From contig CAKOSP010000001.1 in NCBI GenBank assembly GCA_934102335.1, positions 62,001 through 126,000 on the forward strand: a stretch of DNA of 64,000 nt. The letters are read 5' to 3'. Position numbers and translations under genes: made by a program. The notes under the pieces were generated by a model that was not told the origin of the DNA, did not search any database, and saw nothing but the letters and a program-made list of their open reading frames with translations. Source of the DNA: an uncultured Bacilli bacterium (lineage in GTDB: Bacteria; Bacillota_I; Bacilli_A; RF39; UBA660). Positions 8,801-16,996 of this stretch are shown one piece after another (within the stretch, counting starts at the first letter, position 1; each line of letters opens with the position of its first letter).

Positions 8801-10135
8801 GTTGCTGATAAAACTGCTTTTGGTTATGTTAAAGGATATTGTGAAGACAAAGGCATAGTTATGAATAATGCAGAAATAGAAAGATTAGCTATTGGTTGTA
8901 CAGGTGTAAAAAGAACAACAGGTCAACATCCAGGAGGAATAATAGTTATCCCTCAATACATGGATGTATTTGATTTTACAGCATATCAATATCCTGCTGA
9001 TGAACCAGATGCTACATGGTATACAACTCACTTTGACTTCCATGCGATTCATGATAATGTATTAAAATTAGATATTCTAGGACACGATGATCCAACCATG
9101 TTAAAAAGACTAGGAGACACTACAGGAATTGACATTATGAAAATTCCTTTCGATGATCATAAGATTCTTAGTTTATTTCAATCTCCTGATGCTTTAGGAG
9201 TAACAAAAGATCAAATAATGTGTCAAACTGGTACATTAGGAGTTCCGGAATTTGGTACAAACTTTGCAATAAATATGCTTTTAGAAATAAAACCAACGCA
9301 CTTTGCTGATTTAGTTAAAATCGCGGGTCTATCACACGGAACAGATGTATGGAACGGAAACGTTAGAGACTTAATAATAAATAAAGTAGCAACTTTTGAA
9401 GAAGCTGTAGGTTGTCGTGATGATATCATGGTTAGTCTAATAAATTATGGTCTAGATTCATCATCAGCATTTAAAATAAGTGAATTCGTAAGAAAAGGCA
9501 AGGCCAAAAAAGAACCTGATAAGTGGGTAGATCACGTAAGTTTAATGCGTGAATTTGATGTACCAGAATGGTTTATAGAGTGTTGCCATAAAATCCAGTA
9601 CATGTTCCCAAAAGCTCACGCCTGTGCTTATGTAATGATGTCTTATCGTATTGCGTGGTTTAAAACTTATTATCCATTACATTATTATTCAGCCTTCTTT
9701 AGTATTAGAAGAAGTGACTTTGATGTTTATGCAATGTTACAAGGATATGATGGTATTAAAAGACGTATTGCCGAAATTAAAGAAAAAGGTTTTAATGCAT
9801 CACCTAAAGAAACTGCAGTATGTGAAACTCTTCAAGTTGCTTTAGAAATGCTTGCAAGAGGTTATGTTTTTAAAAATATAGACATAGATATATCTGAAGC
9901 TAAAACCTTTGTTATAAAAGAAGAAGAAAAAGCTTTATATTTACCATTTTGTGCTGTTGATGGTTTAGGAGAAGCATGTGGAGAAACAATAGTAAAAGAA
10001 AGAAAAGAAAAACCATTTTTTTGTATAGATGATTTTGCCACTCGTGGTAAAGTAAATAAAACAACTTTAGAAAAATTAAAAGATTTAAAAATATTTAAGG
10101 ATTTACCAGAATCAGCTCAACTAAGTTTATTTTAA
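5822..10135 (+). CDS. polC: DNA polymerase III PolC, replicative polymerase with proofreading exonuclease
   Basis: A 1437-residue protein with the full PolC order: N-terminal domain, OB fold (~205-290), PHP part one (VELHMHTMMSVMDG, ~305) interrupted by a DEDD 3'-5' exonuclease (VYDTETTGL, ~404; AHNAAFDISF; HHRADYDCEGT), PHP part two (TSDAH, ~717), a zinc-finger region with paired cysteines (~900-940), and the polymerase palm with catalytic PDIDLNFSGE (~957). The PHP metal ligands are intact, unlike in the upstream dnaE. This is the main leading- and lagging-strand polymerase of low-GC Gram-positives. The RBS is AAGTGGT. Length and motif order are normal. Confidence 0.98.
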   Translation: MNEEVKRFFASINYLDNDFDDAKVEKVKLNKATESFEVILSIPKVKSKKSVEKLFMCAEGGINGEKKCKITLDYEQITNQDVKSYLDEFLLELIELRPSFAPLKDYKLEAINDDYKVTIYSRVPLNEVEREFKKITKKLMNYGLKEHNLLVYIDEANLKTLNESIKEEKSIVDTTQKPEDENLILGKHVDGEVTQINNILGEMKNIIVEGYVFNVDASERKGKKGTVYIINVKISDKTDSYVGKIVLFDEAQYTKIVKSLKTDEWYRFHGKVELDDYTKSLAFTVRGIEKIPSKFEIVKDNCEQKRVELHMHTMMSVMDGVIDTAKAIKFASKLGHKALAITDHNVLQAYPDAFNTLAKINKGKEKKDAFKVLYGSEMNVVDTDAGLAFKNKEYSLKDQVYVVYDTETTGLNCKQDQMIEIGAVKVKNDEIIDRFDELICCDRPLPKIITELTNISDDMLVGKDTEENVTKRFLEFCGDLPLVAHNAAFDISFVESAVEKYGLKPFNNTVLDTMGIARAMYPDWKNHKLSTLVKNLEVEWDEDKHHRADYDCEGTAHCFYKMVNKLDNEHIEKTTDLEKLIDKDNIVKFARPFHMTMIAKNGKGLRNLFKIVSLANTKYLYKGKEPKIPRSDIIPIKEGLLFGSGCINGEVFDKGFNLDDEDLRSMMSFYDYIEVYPDNVVSHLIGEDKMFHNKEEYHTYVKRLISIAEASNKLVVATSDAHNLRPEDLIYRKIIINQKANGRLHPLNRKDMHIPNQYFLTTDEMLENFSYLDEDLRNKIVIENTNKIADEVEPLQIIKDKLYTPVLENSAEQTKDMVYKKAHEIYGDPLPQIIEDRLKTELDGIIGGGFDVIYLIAEKLVKKSNADGYFVGSRGSVGSSLVATMMGITEVNGLPPHYVCPNCKYSEFEIGGEDLAIKYPCGFDMPDRDCPKCNTKMKKDGHNIPFATFLGFKAEKVPDIDLNFSGENQADAHNYVKVLFGEDHAYRAGTISTVADKTAFGYVKGYCEDKGIVMNNAEIERLAIGCTGVKRTTGQHPGGIIVIPQYMDVFDFTAYQYPADEPDATWYTTHFDFHAIHDNVLKLDILGHDDPTMLKRLGDTTGIDIMKIPFDDHKILSLFQSPDALGVTKDQIMCQTGTLGVPEFGTNFAINMLLEIKPTHFADLVKIAGLSHGTDVWNGNVRDLIINKVATFEEAVGCRDDIMVSLINYGLDSSSAFKISEFVRKGKAKKEPDKWVDHVSLMREFDVPEWFIECCHKIQYMFPKAHACAYVMMSYRIAWFKTYYPLHYYSAFFSIRRSDFDVYAMLQGYDGIKRRIAEIKEKGFNASPKETAVCETLQVALEMLARGYVFKNIDIDISEAKTFVIKEEEKALYLPFCAVDGLGEACGETIVKERKEKPFFCIDDFATRGKVNKTTLEKLKDLKIFKDLPESAQLSLF

Positions 10136-10148
10136 AAAGGAGGATTAT

Positions 10149-10667
10149 ATGGACATATTTGTACCTGATATGTACTGTCAAAGTATATATAAAATTAATT
10201 ATGAAAAATTAAAAAAAATGAAAATAAAATGTTTATTATTCGATCTGGATAATACAATTGCCCCATATTCTAAATTAGAACCAGATAAAAAGATTATGGA
10301 TCTATTTAACGAATTAGAAAAAAGTTTTAAGGTTATAATTATGTCCAATAGTGGCAAAAAAAGATTAACTCCTTTTAAGGAAAAACTAAATGTTGATGTT
10401 GCATATTCCAGTATGAAACCATTAAAGAAAAAATACAAAAAAATCTTAAGATTGTATCGTTTTGAGGCAAGGGAAGTTGCCATGATAGGGGATCAGTTAA
10501 TTACTGATGTATTCGGCGCCAATCGAATGGGAATGTATACAATATTAGTTAATCCAATTTCAAATATAGCTCCATTTATGACAAGATTTAATCGCAGACT
10601 AGAAAAACACATTGTAAAGCATTATAATAAACGTGGAATTTTAATTAAAGGTGAATACTATGAATAA
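10149..10667 (+). CDS. yqeG: YqeG family HAD-type phosphatase
   Basis: A 172-residue HAD-superfamily hydrolase. Motif I is LLFDLDNTIAPY (catalytic Asp pair), motif II is IIMSNSG, and motif IV is MIGDQLITDVFGANRMG. The family (YqeG) is a IIIA-type HAD phosphatase of uncertain physiological substrate. It starts 13 bases after polC behind AAGGAGG and overlaps the next gene, yqeH. The yqeG-yqeH pairing is conserved in Bacilli, where YqeH acts in 30S ribosome biogenesis, so a linked role is plausible but inferred. Confidence 0.92.
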   Translation: MDIFVPDMYCQSIYKINYEKLKKMKIKCLLFDLDNTIAPYSKLEPDKKIMDLFNELEKSFKVIIMSNSGKKRLTPFKEKLNVDVAYSSMKPLKKKYKKILRLYRFEAREVAMIGDQLITDVFGANRMGMYTILVNPISNIAPFMTRFNRRLEKHIVKHYNKRGILIKGEYYE

Positions 10668-11580
10668 AAAATGTTTAGGATGTGGAATAAAGCTTCAGGA
10701 TAAAGAAATATCAAGTCTTGGATATACTCCAAAACTGGAAAATGATTATTGTATGCGTTGTTTTAAACTTAAAAACTATGGTAAAAATATTAATAATAAT
10801 ATTCCAATTGATAACGAAGCTATCTTAAAAAGAATAAATGAGACAAAATATTATACTTTATTTTTAACTGATTTTTTACATATTAATAACGAAGTAATTG
10901 ATACATATAAAAAAATTAAGAATAATAAATGTTTAGTCATTACAAAAAAAGATTTATTTCCAAACAATGTCATAATAGAAAAATTTTTAAATAATATAAG
11001 AAAAGTCTATGATATAAATTCTAATATATATTTTATAAGTACCCATTTTAATTTAGATGAGTTTTATAAAGAATTAATTTATCGAAAAAGAGTTCTTTTA
11101 ACTGGTTATACAAGTGTTGGAAAATCGAGTTTAATTAATAAATTAACTAATTCTCATATTGTGGAAAGTAAAGAATCTACAACTACTTTAGATTTTATTG
11201 AAATTAAAAATGGTGATACAATTTTATATGACACGCCAGGATTTATTTATAAAAATAATTTAGAAGATTTAAGCTTTAACAAAAGAATTAGACCAAATAT
11301 CAAACAACTTAAGTCAAATGAAGAAATAAAAATAAATGATTATATATTAAATAGTAATATAGACAACAATTTCATATTTTATATACCTAATCATTTTAAT
11401 ATTATAAAAAGAAAGAATACTACTAAATTAAATAATAGAATAAATATTCCAGCTAATTCTGATTTAATTATAAAAGGTTGGGGATTTATTAATATTAAGT
11501 CAAGTTGCATAGTAAGTACCAATATTGATTTAAATTTAATTGAAATTAGAGATTCTTTAATAGGAGCACATCATGAGTAA
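10660..11580 (+). CDS. yqeH: YqeH-like circularly permuted GTPase, ribosome biogenesis
   Basis: A 306-residue protein. It begins with a zinc finger (CLGCG...YCMRCF), followed by a permuted GTPase order: G4-like TKKD comes first (~100), then the P-loop GYTSVGKSSLIN (~150), then DTPGF. This order defines the YqeH family, which binds the 30S subunit. It is shorter than the Bacillus protein, with a reduced C-terminal domain. An in-frame ATG at 10651 exists, but 10660 is chosen because AAAGGTG lies eight bases before it. The start overlaps yqeG by eight bases and the stop overlaps mutL by eight, so translation is probably coupled. Confidence 0.92.
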   Translation: MNKKCLGCGIKLQDKEISSLGYTPKLENDYCMRCFKLKNYGKNINNNIPIDNEAILKRINETKYYTLFLTDFLHINNEVIDTYKKIKNNKCLVITKKDLFPNNVIIEKFLNNIRKVYDINSNIYFISTHFNLDEFYKELIYRKRVLLTGYTSVGKSSLINKLTNSHIVESKESTTTLDFIEIKNGDTILYDTPGFIYKNNLEDLSFNKRIRPNIKQLKSNEEIKINDYILNSNIDNNFIFYIPNHFNIIKRKNTTKLNNRINIPANSDLIIKGWGFINIKSSCIVSTNIDLNLIEIRDSLIGAHHE

Positions 11581-13285
11581 AATAAGAGTAATGAGTGAGC
11601 TTTTAGCTAATAAAATTGCCGCTGGTGAAGTTGTAGAAAGATGTTCATCAGTTGTTAAAGAATTAGTTGAAAATTCCATAGATGCTAAAGCTAAAAATAT
11701 TAAAATTATGCTTGTAGATGGAGGATTAAAAGAAATAACTATTGTAGATGACGGAATAGGTATGGAAAGTGACGACGCTGCTTTGGCTTTTGAAAGACAC
11801 GCCACAAGCAAGCTTTACCATGATGATGATTTATTTTTTATTTCCACATTAGGTTTTAGAGGTGAAGCATTACCATCAATAGCGTCTGTTTCCGATATTG
11901 ATTTAAAAACTTGTGCCAGTGATGTTGGTACTCATATTCATATAAAAGGTGGTCATCAAACTTTAAAAGAAAATTCTGATGCAAGGATTGGAACTACTAT
12001 TAAAGTCACAAACTTATTTTATAACACACCCGCTAGATTAAAATATTTAAAATCTGAAACTACAGAGCTTTCATATAGTGTTTCTTTAATAGAAAAACTA
12101 TCTTTAGCTAATCCAAATATAGCTTTTTTATTAACTAACAATGAAAAAACAATAGTTAAAACAAGTGGATCAGGAAATTTACATAAAACAATACATGAAA
12201 TATATGGCTTAAATGTTTCAAGTAATATGTTATCAATTGATGCCTTTACTGATGACTTTCATATAAAAGGATTTATTTGCAAACCAAGCGTTTTAAAAAC
12301 TAATCGTAACGACATGGTAACATTCGTAAATGAAAGACTAGTAAAAAATAATGATATTAATAGAGCCATTAATGATGCTTACTATTTATATAAGCCAGTA
12401 GATAGATATCCAGTTGTAGTTATAAATATTGAAGTAGATCCTACATTGACTGATGTAAATATTCATCCAACTAAACAAGATATAAAAGTTAGTAAAATAA
12501 ATGAATTATATAAATTACTATATGAAACAATAAAAAATACTCTATATTCAGCTTCATTAATTCCTAAAATTGAGAAAAAAGAAGAATTTATTAAAGAAGA
12601 AAAAGAAATATTTAATAATGATTATGAAAACAAATTAGAAAATTTAACTCAAGTAACTATGGAATTTAATGACGGTGAAATTATCAAAAACGAAGAGATT
12701 AAAAGATTGAATTTAGATTTAGTGGGAGTTGTTCATGCCACATATATAGTAGCCAGTGATGAAGATGGATTATATTTACTTGATCAGCACGCTGTACATG
12801 AAAGAATCAATTACGAAAAAAATATGAAAGCTTTAAAAAGTAAAGAAGTATATACCACCAAACTTTTGGTTCCATATGTAATTGAAATGAAACCAAGTGA
12901 TTATGAGTTATTTAAAAAAAGAAGCGATGAATTTACAGCCTTAGGTTTTAAGTATGAAGAGTTTGGTTTAAATACAATATCTATTACTGAATATCCTTCG
13001 TTTCTAACGGATGGATATAAAGACGATTATCCAGAAAGAGTAATTGAGATATTATTAAATGAAACTAAAAAATTTGATAAAGATAAATTTCAAGAAAGCG
13101 TTATAAAAATGATATCTTGTAAAATGAGTATAAAAGCCAATCAACCAGTTTCAAATGAAGTATTGACTTATTTATTAAAAGAATTATTTAAATGTGATAA
13201 TCCCTATACATGCTGTCATGGCAGACCAACTATTATGAAATTCTCTAATTATGATTTAGAAAAAATGTTTAAAAGGGTAGGATAA
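11573..13285 (+). CDS. mutL: DNA mismatch repair protein MutL with endonuclease motif
   Basis: A 570-residue protein. The N-terminal GHKL ATPase shows KELVENSIDAKA, VDDGIGM and GFRGEALPSI. The C-terminal domain carries DQHAVHERINYE (~402), the metal-binding nicking motif of MutL in bacteria without MutH. TCCHGRPTIM near the end is the typical zinc-associated tail. The start overlaps yqeH (ATGAGTAA) behind an AGGAG site. mutS is not next to it; in many Bacilli mutS-mutL follow cotE, and a cotE fragment lies at 62.3 kb, so the locus has been rearranged relative to that layout. Role: nick-directed mismatch repair. Confidence 0.96.
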   Translation: MSKIRVMSELLANKIAAGEVVERCSSVVKELVENSIDAKAKNIKIMLVDGGLKEITIVDDGIGMESDDAALAFERHATSKLYHDDDLFFISTLGFRGEALPSIASVSDIDLKTCASDVGTHIHIKGGHQTLKENSDARIGTTIKVTNLFYNTPARLKYLKSETTELSYSVSLIEKLSLANPNIAFLLTNNEKTIVKTSGSGNLHKTIHEIYGLNVSSNMLSIDAFTDDFHIKGFICKPSVLKTNRNDMVTFVNERLVKNNDINRAINDAYYLYKPVDRYPVVVINIEVDPTLTDVNIHPTKQDIKVSKINELYKLLYETIKNTLYSASLIPKIEKKEEFIKEEKEIFNNDYENKLENLTQVTMEFNDGEIIKNEEIKRLNLDLVGVVHATYIVASDEDGLYLLDQHAVHERINYEKNMKALKSKEVYTTKLLVPYVIEMKPSDYELFKKRSDEFTALGFKYEEFGLNTISITEYPSFLTDGYKDDYPERVIEILLNETKKFDKDKFQESVIKMISCKMSIKANQPVSNEVLTYLLKELFKCDNPYTCCHGRPTIMKFSNYDLEKMFKRVG

Positions 13286-13286
13286 T

Positions 13287-13730
13287 ATGAAAATTAATTT
13301 AAACGAATTAAACTATAAAAATGAAATAAAAATAGATAATGATGTTAGTTTTAATGAAAACTATTCGAGTATCAAAAAAATAGTAAATGCTCATTTTAAG
13401 GGCAAAGCATTTATTGATACAACTGAAGAAGCTAAGTTAAAAGGTGTCTTAACCGCAGATTTAATTTTATATGATTCAGTTGATTTATCTGATTTTGATT
13501 ACAAAATTGAGGTAAATATTGATGAAATTTTAAATTTAGATGAAAAAACACTTGATATAAATGAGATTTTATGGGAAAATATTGTACTGGAAGTTCCTAT
13601 TCGTGCAACCAAACATGAAATAAGTAATATGTCAGGTGATGGATGGGAAGTAAAAAATGAAGATTCTTTGGATGATGAAATAGATCCAAGATTAGCAAAA
13701 CTCCAAGAATTATTTAAAGGTGGTGAATAA
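13287..13730 (+). CDS. yceD: YceD family protein (DUF177)
   Basis: A 147-residue acidic protein with the DUF177 pattern: an N-terminal strand-rich part, the central AKLKGVLTADLILYDSVDLSDFD, and the tail DPRLAKLQELF that is characteristic of the family. It sits directly upstream of rpmF, the usual place for yceD, and one base after mutL. The family's work is linked to 23S rRNA and large-subunit accumulation in other bacteria; in this organism the link rests on the conserved neighbourhood. The first cysteines of the family are missing here, as in many Firmicute members. Confidence 0.88.
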   Translation: MKINLNELNYKNEIKIDNDVSFNENYSSIKKIVNAHFKGKAFIDTTEEAKLKGVLTADLILYDSVDLSDFDYKIEVNIDEILNLDEKTLDINEILWENIVLEVPIRATKHEISNMSGDGWEVKNEDSLDDEIDPRLAKLQELFKGGE

Positions 13731-13731
13731 T

Positions 13732-13914
13732 ATGGCAGTTCCTTTCAGAAGAACTAGTAAAACAAAAAAAGCAATGCGTCGTACACATTTGAAAAAAGAA
13801 GCACCAGCAATGGTTAAATGTTCAAAATGTGGAGCAACATTAAGACCACATAGAGCTTGTACTAAATGTGGAAACTATAACGGTAAAGAAGTTATCAAAA
13901 CAGAAGAAGAATAA
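13732..13914 (+). CDS. rpmF: 50S ribosomal protein L32
   Basis: A 60-residue basic protein beginning MAVPFRRTSKTKKAMRRTH, the standard L32 start. It has two CxxC pairs (CSKCG and CTKCG) that bind zinc. An in-frame ATG at 13720 lies inside yceD and is rejected; AAAGGTGG lies eight bases before 13732. It is the last gene of the dnaE operon and is followed by a terminator. Confidence 0.97.
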   Translation: MAVPFRRTSKTKKAMRRTHLKKEAPAMVKCSKCGATLRPHRACTKCGNYNGKEVIKTEEE

Positions 13915-13920
13915 AAATAT

Positions 13921-13943
13921 GCTAGTTTATGCTAGCTTTTTTT
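13921..13943 (+). terminator. Terminator of the dnaE-rpmF operon
   Basis: GCTAG (13921-13925) and CTAGC (13932-13936) form a short stem followed by seven T's. Confidence 0.7.
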
Positions 13944-13979
13944 GTGCAATAAATTTATAAAATAAAAAGTTTTAATCCG

Positions 13980-13988
13980 TGTTATAAT
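13980..13988 (+). promoter_or_regulatory. Extended -10 promoter of polA
   Basis: TG-T-TATAAT lies 22 bases before the polA start, followed by CGGAGG (14001-14006). No good -35 is visible. Confidence 0.6.
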
Positions 13989-14010
13989 TATATTGTAGTT
14001 CGGAGGTTTT

Positions 14011-16545
14011 ATGAAAAAACTAGTATTAATAGATGGAAACAATTTAATGTTTAGAAGTTATTATGCAACAGCATATACAGGTAATATAATGAAAAATAGT
14101 AAAGGTTTACCTACTAATGCTTTATATGGCTTTGCCAATATGATAAATAAAATAGTAGCAGAGGAAAATCCAATATATATAGCTGTAGCATTTGATATTG
14201 GCAAAAATTTTAGAAAAGCAAAATATGATTTTTACAAAGAAGGAAGAAATGCAACTCCTGAAGAATTAAAAATTCAAATGCCAATTGCCAGAAAAATACT
14301 TGATGGTATGGGTATTAAATATCTAGAAAAAGAGCCATACGAGGCAGATGATATTATTGGAACATTAGTTCATCAAGCAGAACTAGATCCAGATTTTGAT
14401 GTTACAATTATTTCTAGTGATAAAGACTTATTACAATTAATTAATTTTGAAACAGATATTAAATTATTAAAACAAGATTCACATATAAGATATAATGAAA
14501 GAACTTTTAAAGAAGAGTGGAAAATAGATCCAATTAAAATAATTGATTTAAAAGGCTTAATGGGAGATGCATCAGATAATATACCTGGAGTAAAAGGAGT
14601 AGGAGAAAAAACAGCTTTAAAATTACTTCAAGAGTATGGTTCCGTAGAAAATATTTATGAAAATATTGATAATATTAAAGGAGCTTTAAAACAAAAACTA
14701 CTTGATGGAAAAGATAGTGCATTTATGAGCAAAGAGATAGCTACTATTTATAAAGAAGTTCCGCTTGATGTAGATTTTGAAAGCTTAAAGTATTTAAAAG
14801 TTCAACCACAATTAAAAGATATTTATCAAGATTTGGAATTTTACTCACTTTTAAGTAAGATGGAAGTAAAAAAAGAAACGAAGCTAGATTACAAAAAAGT
14901 TAGTGTAAATGATTTAAAACTAGAAAAAGAAATAGCTTTATTTACATTGTTAGATCAAGAAAATTATCATTATGCCAAAGTTTTAGGTTGTGCTATAAAA
15001 GACAAAAATAATATTTATTTTCTAGATGATATCACCGGTTTAAATGAAATCTTAAAGGATAAAACTATAATAACTTATGACTATAAAAAAGAATTAAGTC
15101 ATTTAGATTTTAATAGTGATTTTGATTTAATGATTTCTGCATATTTATTAAATAAAAATGTAAAAGATGATATAGCAAGTTTAATGAATATTGACGGCGT
15201 ATCTTCATTATCATATGCTAGTATAAAAAAGAATAAGTTTGAAATTAATTCTGTTATAGATTATTGTATACAAGCAGTAGATTATTTATATAATTCTAAA
15301 GAAAAATATCAAAAAGCTTTAGCTGATCAAGGATTAACTAAATTATTTAACGAAATCGAGATGCCTCTTTCAAAAGTTTTAAGTGAAGTTGAAAAATCTG
15401 GAATGGTTTGTAAAAGAGATATTCTTGATAAAATGAAAATAGAAACAAACAAGCAACTAGAAGATTTAAAAACTAAAATTTATGAATTAGCCGGAAAAGA
15501 ATTTAATATATCAAGCCCTAGACAATTGGGTGAAGTATTATTTGAACATTTAAATTTACCTGGTGGAAAGAAAAATAAAACAGGTTACAAAACTGATGCC
15601 TCAGTTCTCGAAAAATTATTAGGAAAACATCCAGTAATTGAACCAATTTTAATATATAGAAATTTAAGTAAAATCTCATCAACATACATAGAAGGATTAG
15701 AACAGTACATAGCTGATGGAGAAATAATTCATCCAATATTTAAACAAACTTTAGCTAGAACGGGAAGATTATCTTGTACAGAACCTAATTTACAAAATAT
15801 TCCTACGAAAGATGAGTATGGTAAATTAATTAGAAAAGCTTTTGTTCCTAAAAATGATTTATTCATTTCATTTGATTATTCTCAAATTGAACTACGTTTG
15901 CTTGCTCATATTTCTAATGATAAGCGATTAATTGAAGCCTTCAATAACGGAGAAGATATACATACTCATGTAGCTGCAGATATATACGGTATAGAAGAAA
16001 AAGATGTTACTAAGCTTCAAAGAAAAACTGCAAAAGCTGTAATATTCGGTATAGTTTACGGAATAAGTGGATTTGGTCTAGGAGAAAATTTACATATTAC
16101 CCCAAAAGAGGCCAAAATGTTTATTGAAAAATATTATGAATTATATCCAGATGTGAAAAATTATATGGATAATATTATTAAACAAGCCAAAAAAGATGGT
16201 TATGTTAAAACTTTATTTGGACGTATAAGAGTAATTGAGGAGTTGAACAGTTCTAATTACATGGTAAGACAATCAGGAGAAAGAATGGCTCTTAATACCC
16301 CAATTCAAGGAACAAGTGCCGATATAATTAAACTTGCTATGGTAAGAATTGAAAATAAATTAAAAAAACATAATTTAAAAAGCAAATTAGTTTTACAAAT
16401 TCATGACGAATTAATTTTCGATGTAGTAAATGAAGAAAAAGAAGAAATCATAAAATTAGCTCAAGAGGAAATGGAAAATGCCATAAAACTATCAGTTCCT
16501 TTAAAAGTTAGTAAAAGTTGTGCAACAAATTGGTATGAGGTGTAA
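14011..16545 (+). CDS. polA: DNA polymerase I
   Basis: An 844-residue A-family polymerase. The N-terminal 5' nuclease (~1-290) has LIDGNNLMFRSYY, EADDIIGTL, SSDKDLLQL and the helix-hairpin GVKGVGEKTA. The middle 3'-5' exonuclease-like domain lacks the usual acidic motifs, as in other Firmicute enzymes. The polymerase domain has motif A DYSQIELRLLAH (~623), motif B RKTAKAVIFGIVYG and motif C QIHDELIFDV (~797). It fills gaps in repair and Okazaki-fragment maturation. The gene is intact, but its last ~350 bases are repeated in damaged form at 17628-17902, behind an inserted two-gene cargo. Confidence 0.97.
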   Translation: MKKLVLIDGNNLMFRSYYATAYTGNIMKNSKGLPTNALYGFANMINKIVAEENPIYIAVAFDIGKNFRKAKYDFYKEGRNATPEELKIQMPIARKILDGMGIKYLEKEPYEADDIIGTLVHQAELDPDFDVTIISSDKDLLQLINFETDIKLLKQDSHIRYNERTFKEEWKIDPIKIIDLKGLMGDASDNIPGVKGVGEKTALKLLQEYGSVENIYENIDNIKGALKQKLLDGKDSAFMSKEIATIYKEVPLDVDFESLKYLKVQPQLKDIYQDLEFYSLLSKMEVKKETKLDYKKVSVNDLKLEKEIALFTLLDQENYHYAKVLGCAIKDKNNIYFLDDITGLNEILKDKTIITYDYKKELSHLDFNSDFDLMISAYLLNKNVKDDIASLMNIDGVSSLSYASIKKNKFEINSVIDYCIQAVDYLYNSKEKYQKALADQGLTKLFNEIEMPLSKVLSEVEKSGMVCKRDILDKMKIETNKQLEDLKTKIYELAGKEFNISSPRQLGEVLFEHLNLPGGKKNKTGYKTDASVLEKLLGKHPVIEPILIYRNLSKISSTYIEGLEQYIADGEIIHPIFKQTLARTGRLSCTEPNLQNIPTKDEYGKLIRKAFVPKNDLFISFDYSQIELRLLAHISNDKRLIEAFNNGEDIHTHVAADIYGIEEKDVTKLQRKTAKAVIFGIVYGISGFGLGENLHITPKEAKMFIEKYYELYPDVKNYMDNIIKQAKKDGYVKTLFGRIRVIEELNSSNYMVRQSGERMALNTPIQGTSADIIKLAMVRIENKLKKHNLKSKLVLQIHDELIFDVVNEEKEEIIKLAQEEMENAIKLSVPLKVSKSCATNWYEV

Positions 16546-16594
16546 TAATGCCTGAATTAGCAGAAGTAGAAACAGTAAGAAGAGTATTAAAAAA
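16193..16594 (+). repeat. Direct repeat copy A: polA 3' end plus mutM 5' end
   Basis: This 402-base stretch (end of intact polA, stop, first 47 bases of mutM) recurs at 17628-17951 with a few substitutions and one 78-base deletion. It forms the left flank of the inserted cargo. Confidence 0.9.
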
Positions 16595-16631
16595 GCTGTT
16601 AATGTACTACAAAGAAAAATGTGTTAATTAA
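16548..16631 (+). pseudogene. 5' fragment of mutM left of the insertion
   Basis: The first 16 codons (MPELAEVETVRRVLKK) are the same as those of mutM at 17905. After 16594 the sequence departs from mutM and runs to a stop at 16631. The fragment lacks everything but the catalytic N-terminal proline segment, so it cannot work as a glycosylase. It is the remnant of mutM displaced by the duplication. Confidence 0.85.
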
Positions 16632-16659
16632 CTGTTACGATATAGAAAAATGATGATTT

Positions 16660-16719
16660 TGATATAATCTTATAAAAAATTTTGATTTCATTTAAAAATT
16701 ATTTAAAATATGTTACAAT
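16660..16719 (+). promoter_or_regulatory. Two extended -10 elements before the cargo genes
   Basis: TG-A-TATAAT (16660-16668) and TG-T-TACAAT (16711-16719) lie between the mutM fragment and the DUF1292 gene, so the cargo seems to bring its own promoter. Confidence 0.5.
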
Positions 16720-16741
16720 ATTAATGCGAGGAGTTGAGAAT

Positions 16742-16993
16742 ATGGGCAAAGACTATATTGTTATTACTAAGGAAGATGGAAGTTCAGAACCAATGGAAAT
16801 AGTTGCTACATTTAGATTGGAAGAAACATCTAAAGATTGTATTATTTATAGAAGTCTAAATTCAAAAGAAGAGCATTATTATGCTGCATCGTATGATAAG
16901 AATACAAACTATTCAAATTTGGACACAAATTTTAGCGAACATGAAAAAGAACAACTTAACAAAATATTTAAAGCATTGGATATGGGGGTGTAA
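16742..16993 (+). CDS. DUF1292-like small protein (insertion cargo 1)
   Basis: An 83-residue acidic protein. The pattern KEDGSSEPMEIVATFRLEE, then CIIYRSL, EHYYAASYD and a C-terminal helix with LNKIFKAL fits the DUF1292 (YrzB-like) family, whose function is unknown. The longer reading from 16682 is rejected; 16742 follows GAGGAG at a good distance. It lies inside the segment inserted between polA and mutM and is followed three bases later by a lipoprotein gene, so the two are probably expressed together. A normal-length family member with no sign of decay. Confidence 0.7.
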   Translation: MGKDYIVITKEDGSSEPMEIVATFRLEETSKDCIIYRSLNSKEEHYYAASYDKNTNYSNLDTNFSEHEKEQLNKIFKALDMGV

Positions 16994-16996
16994 GTA

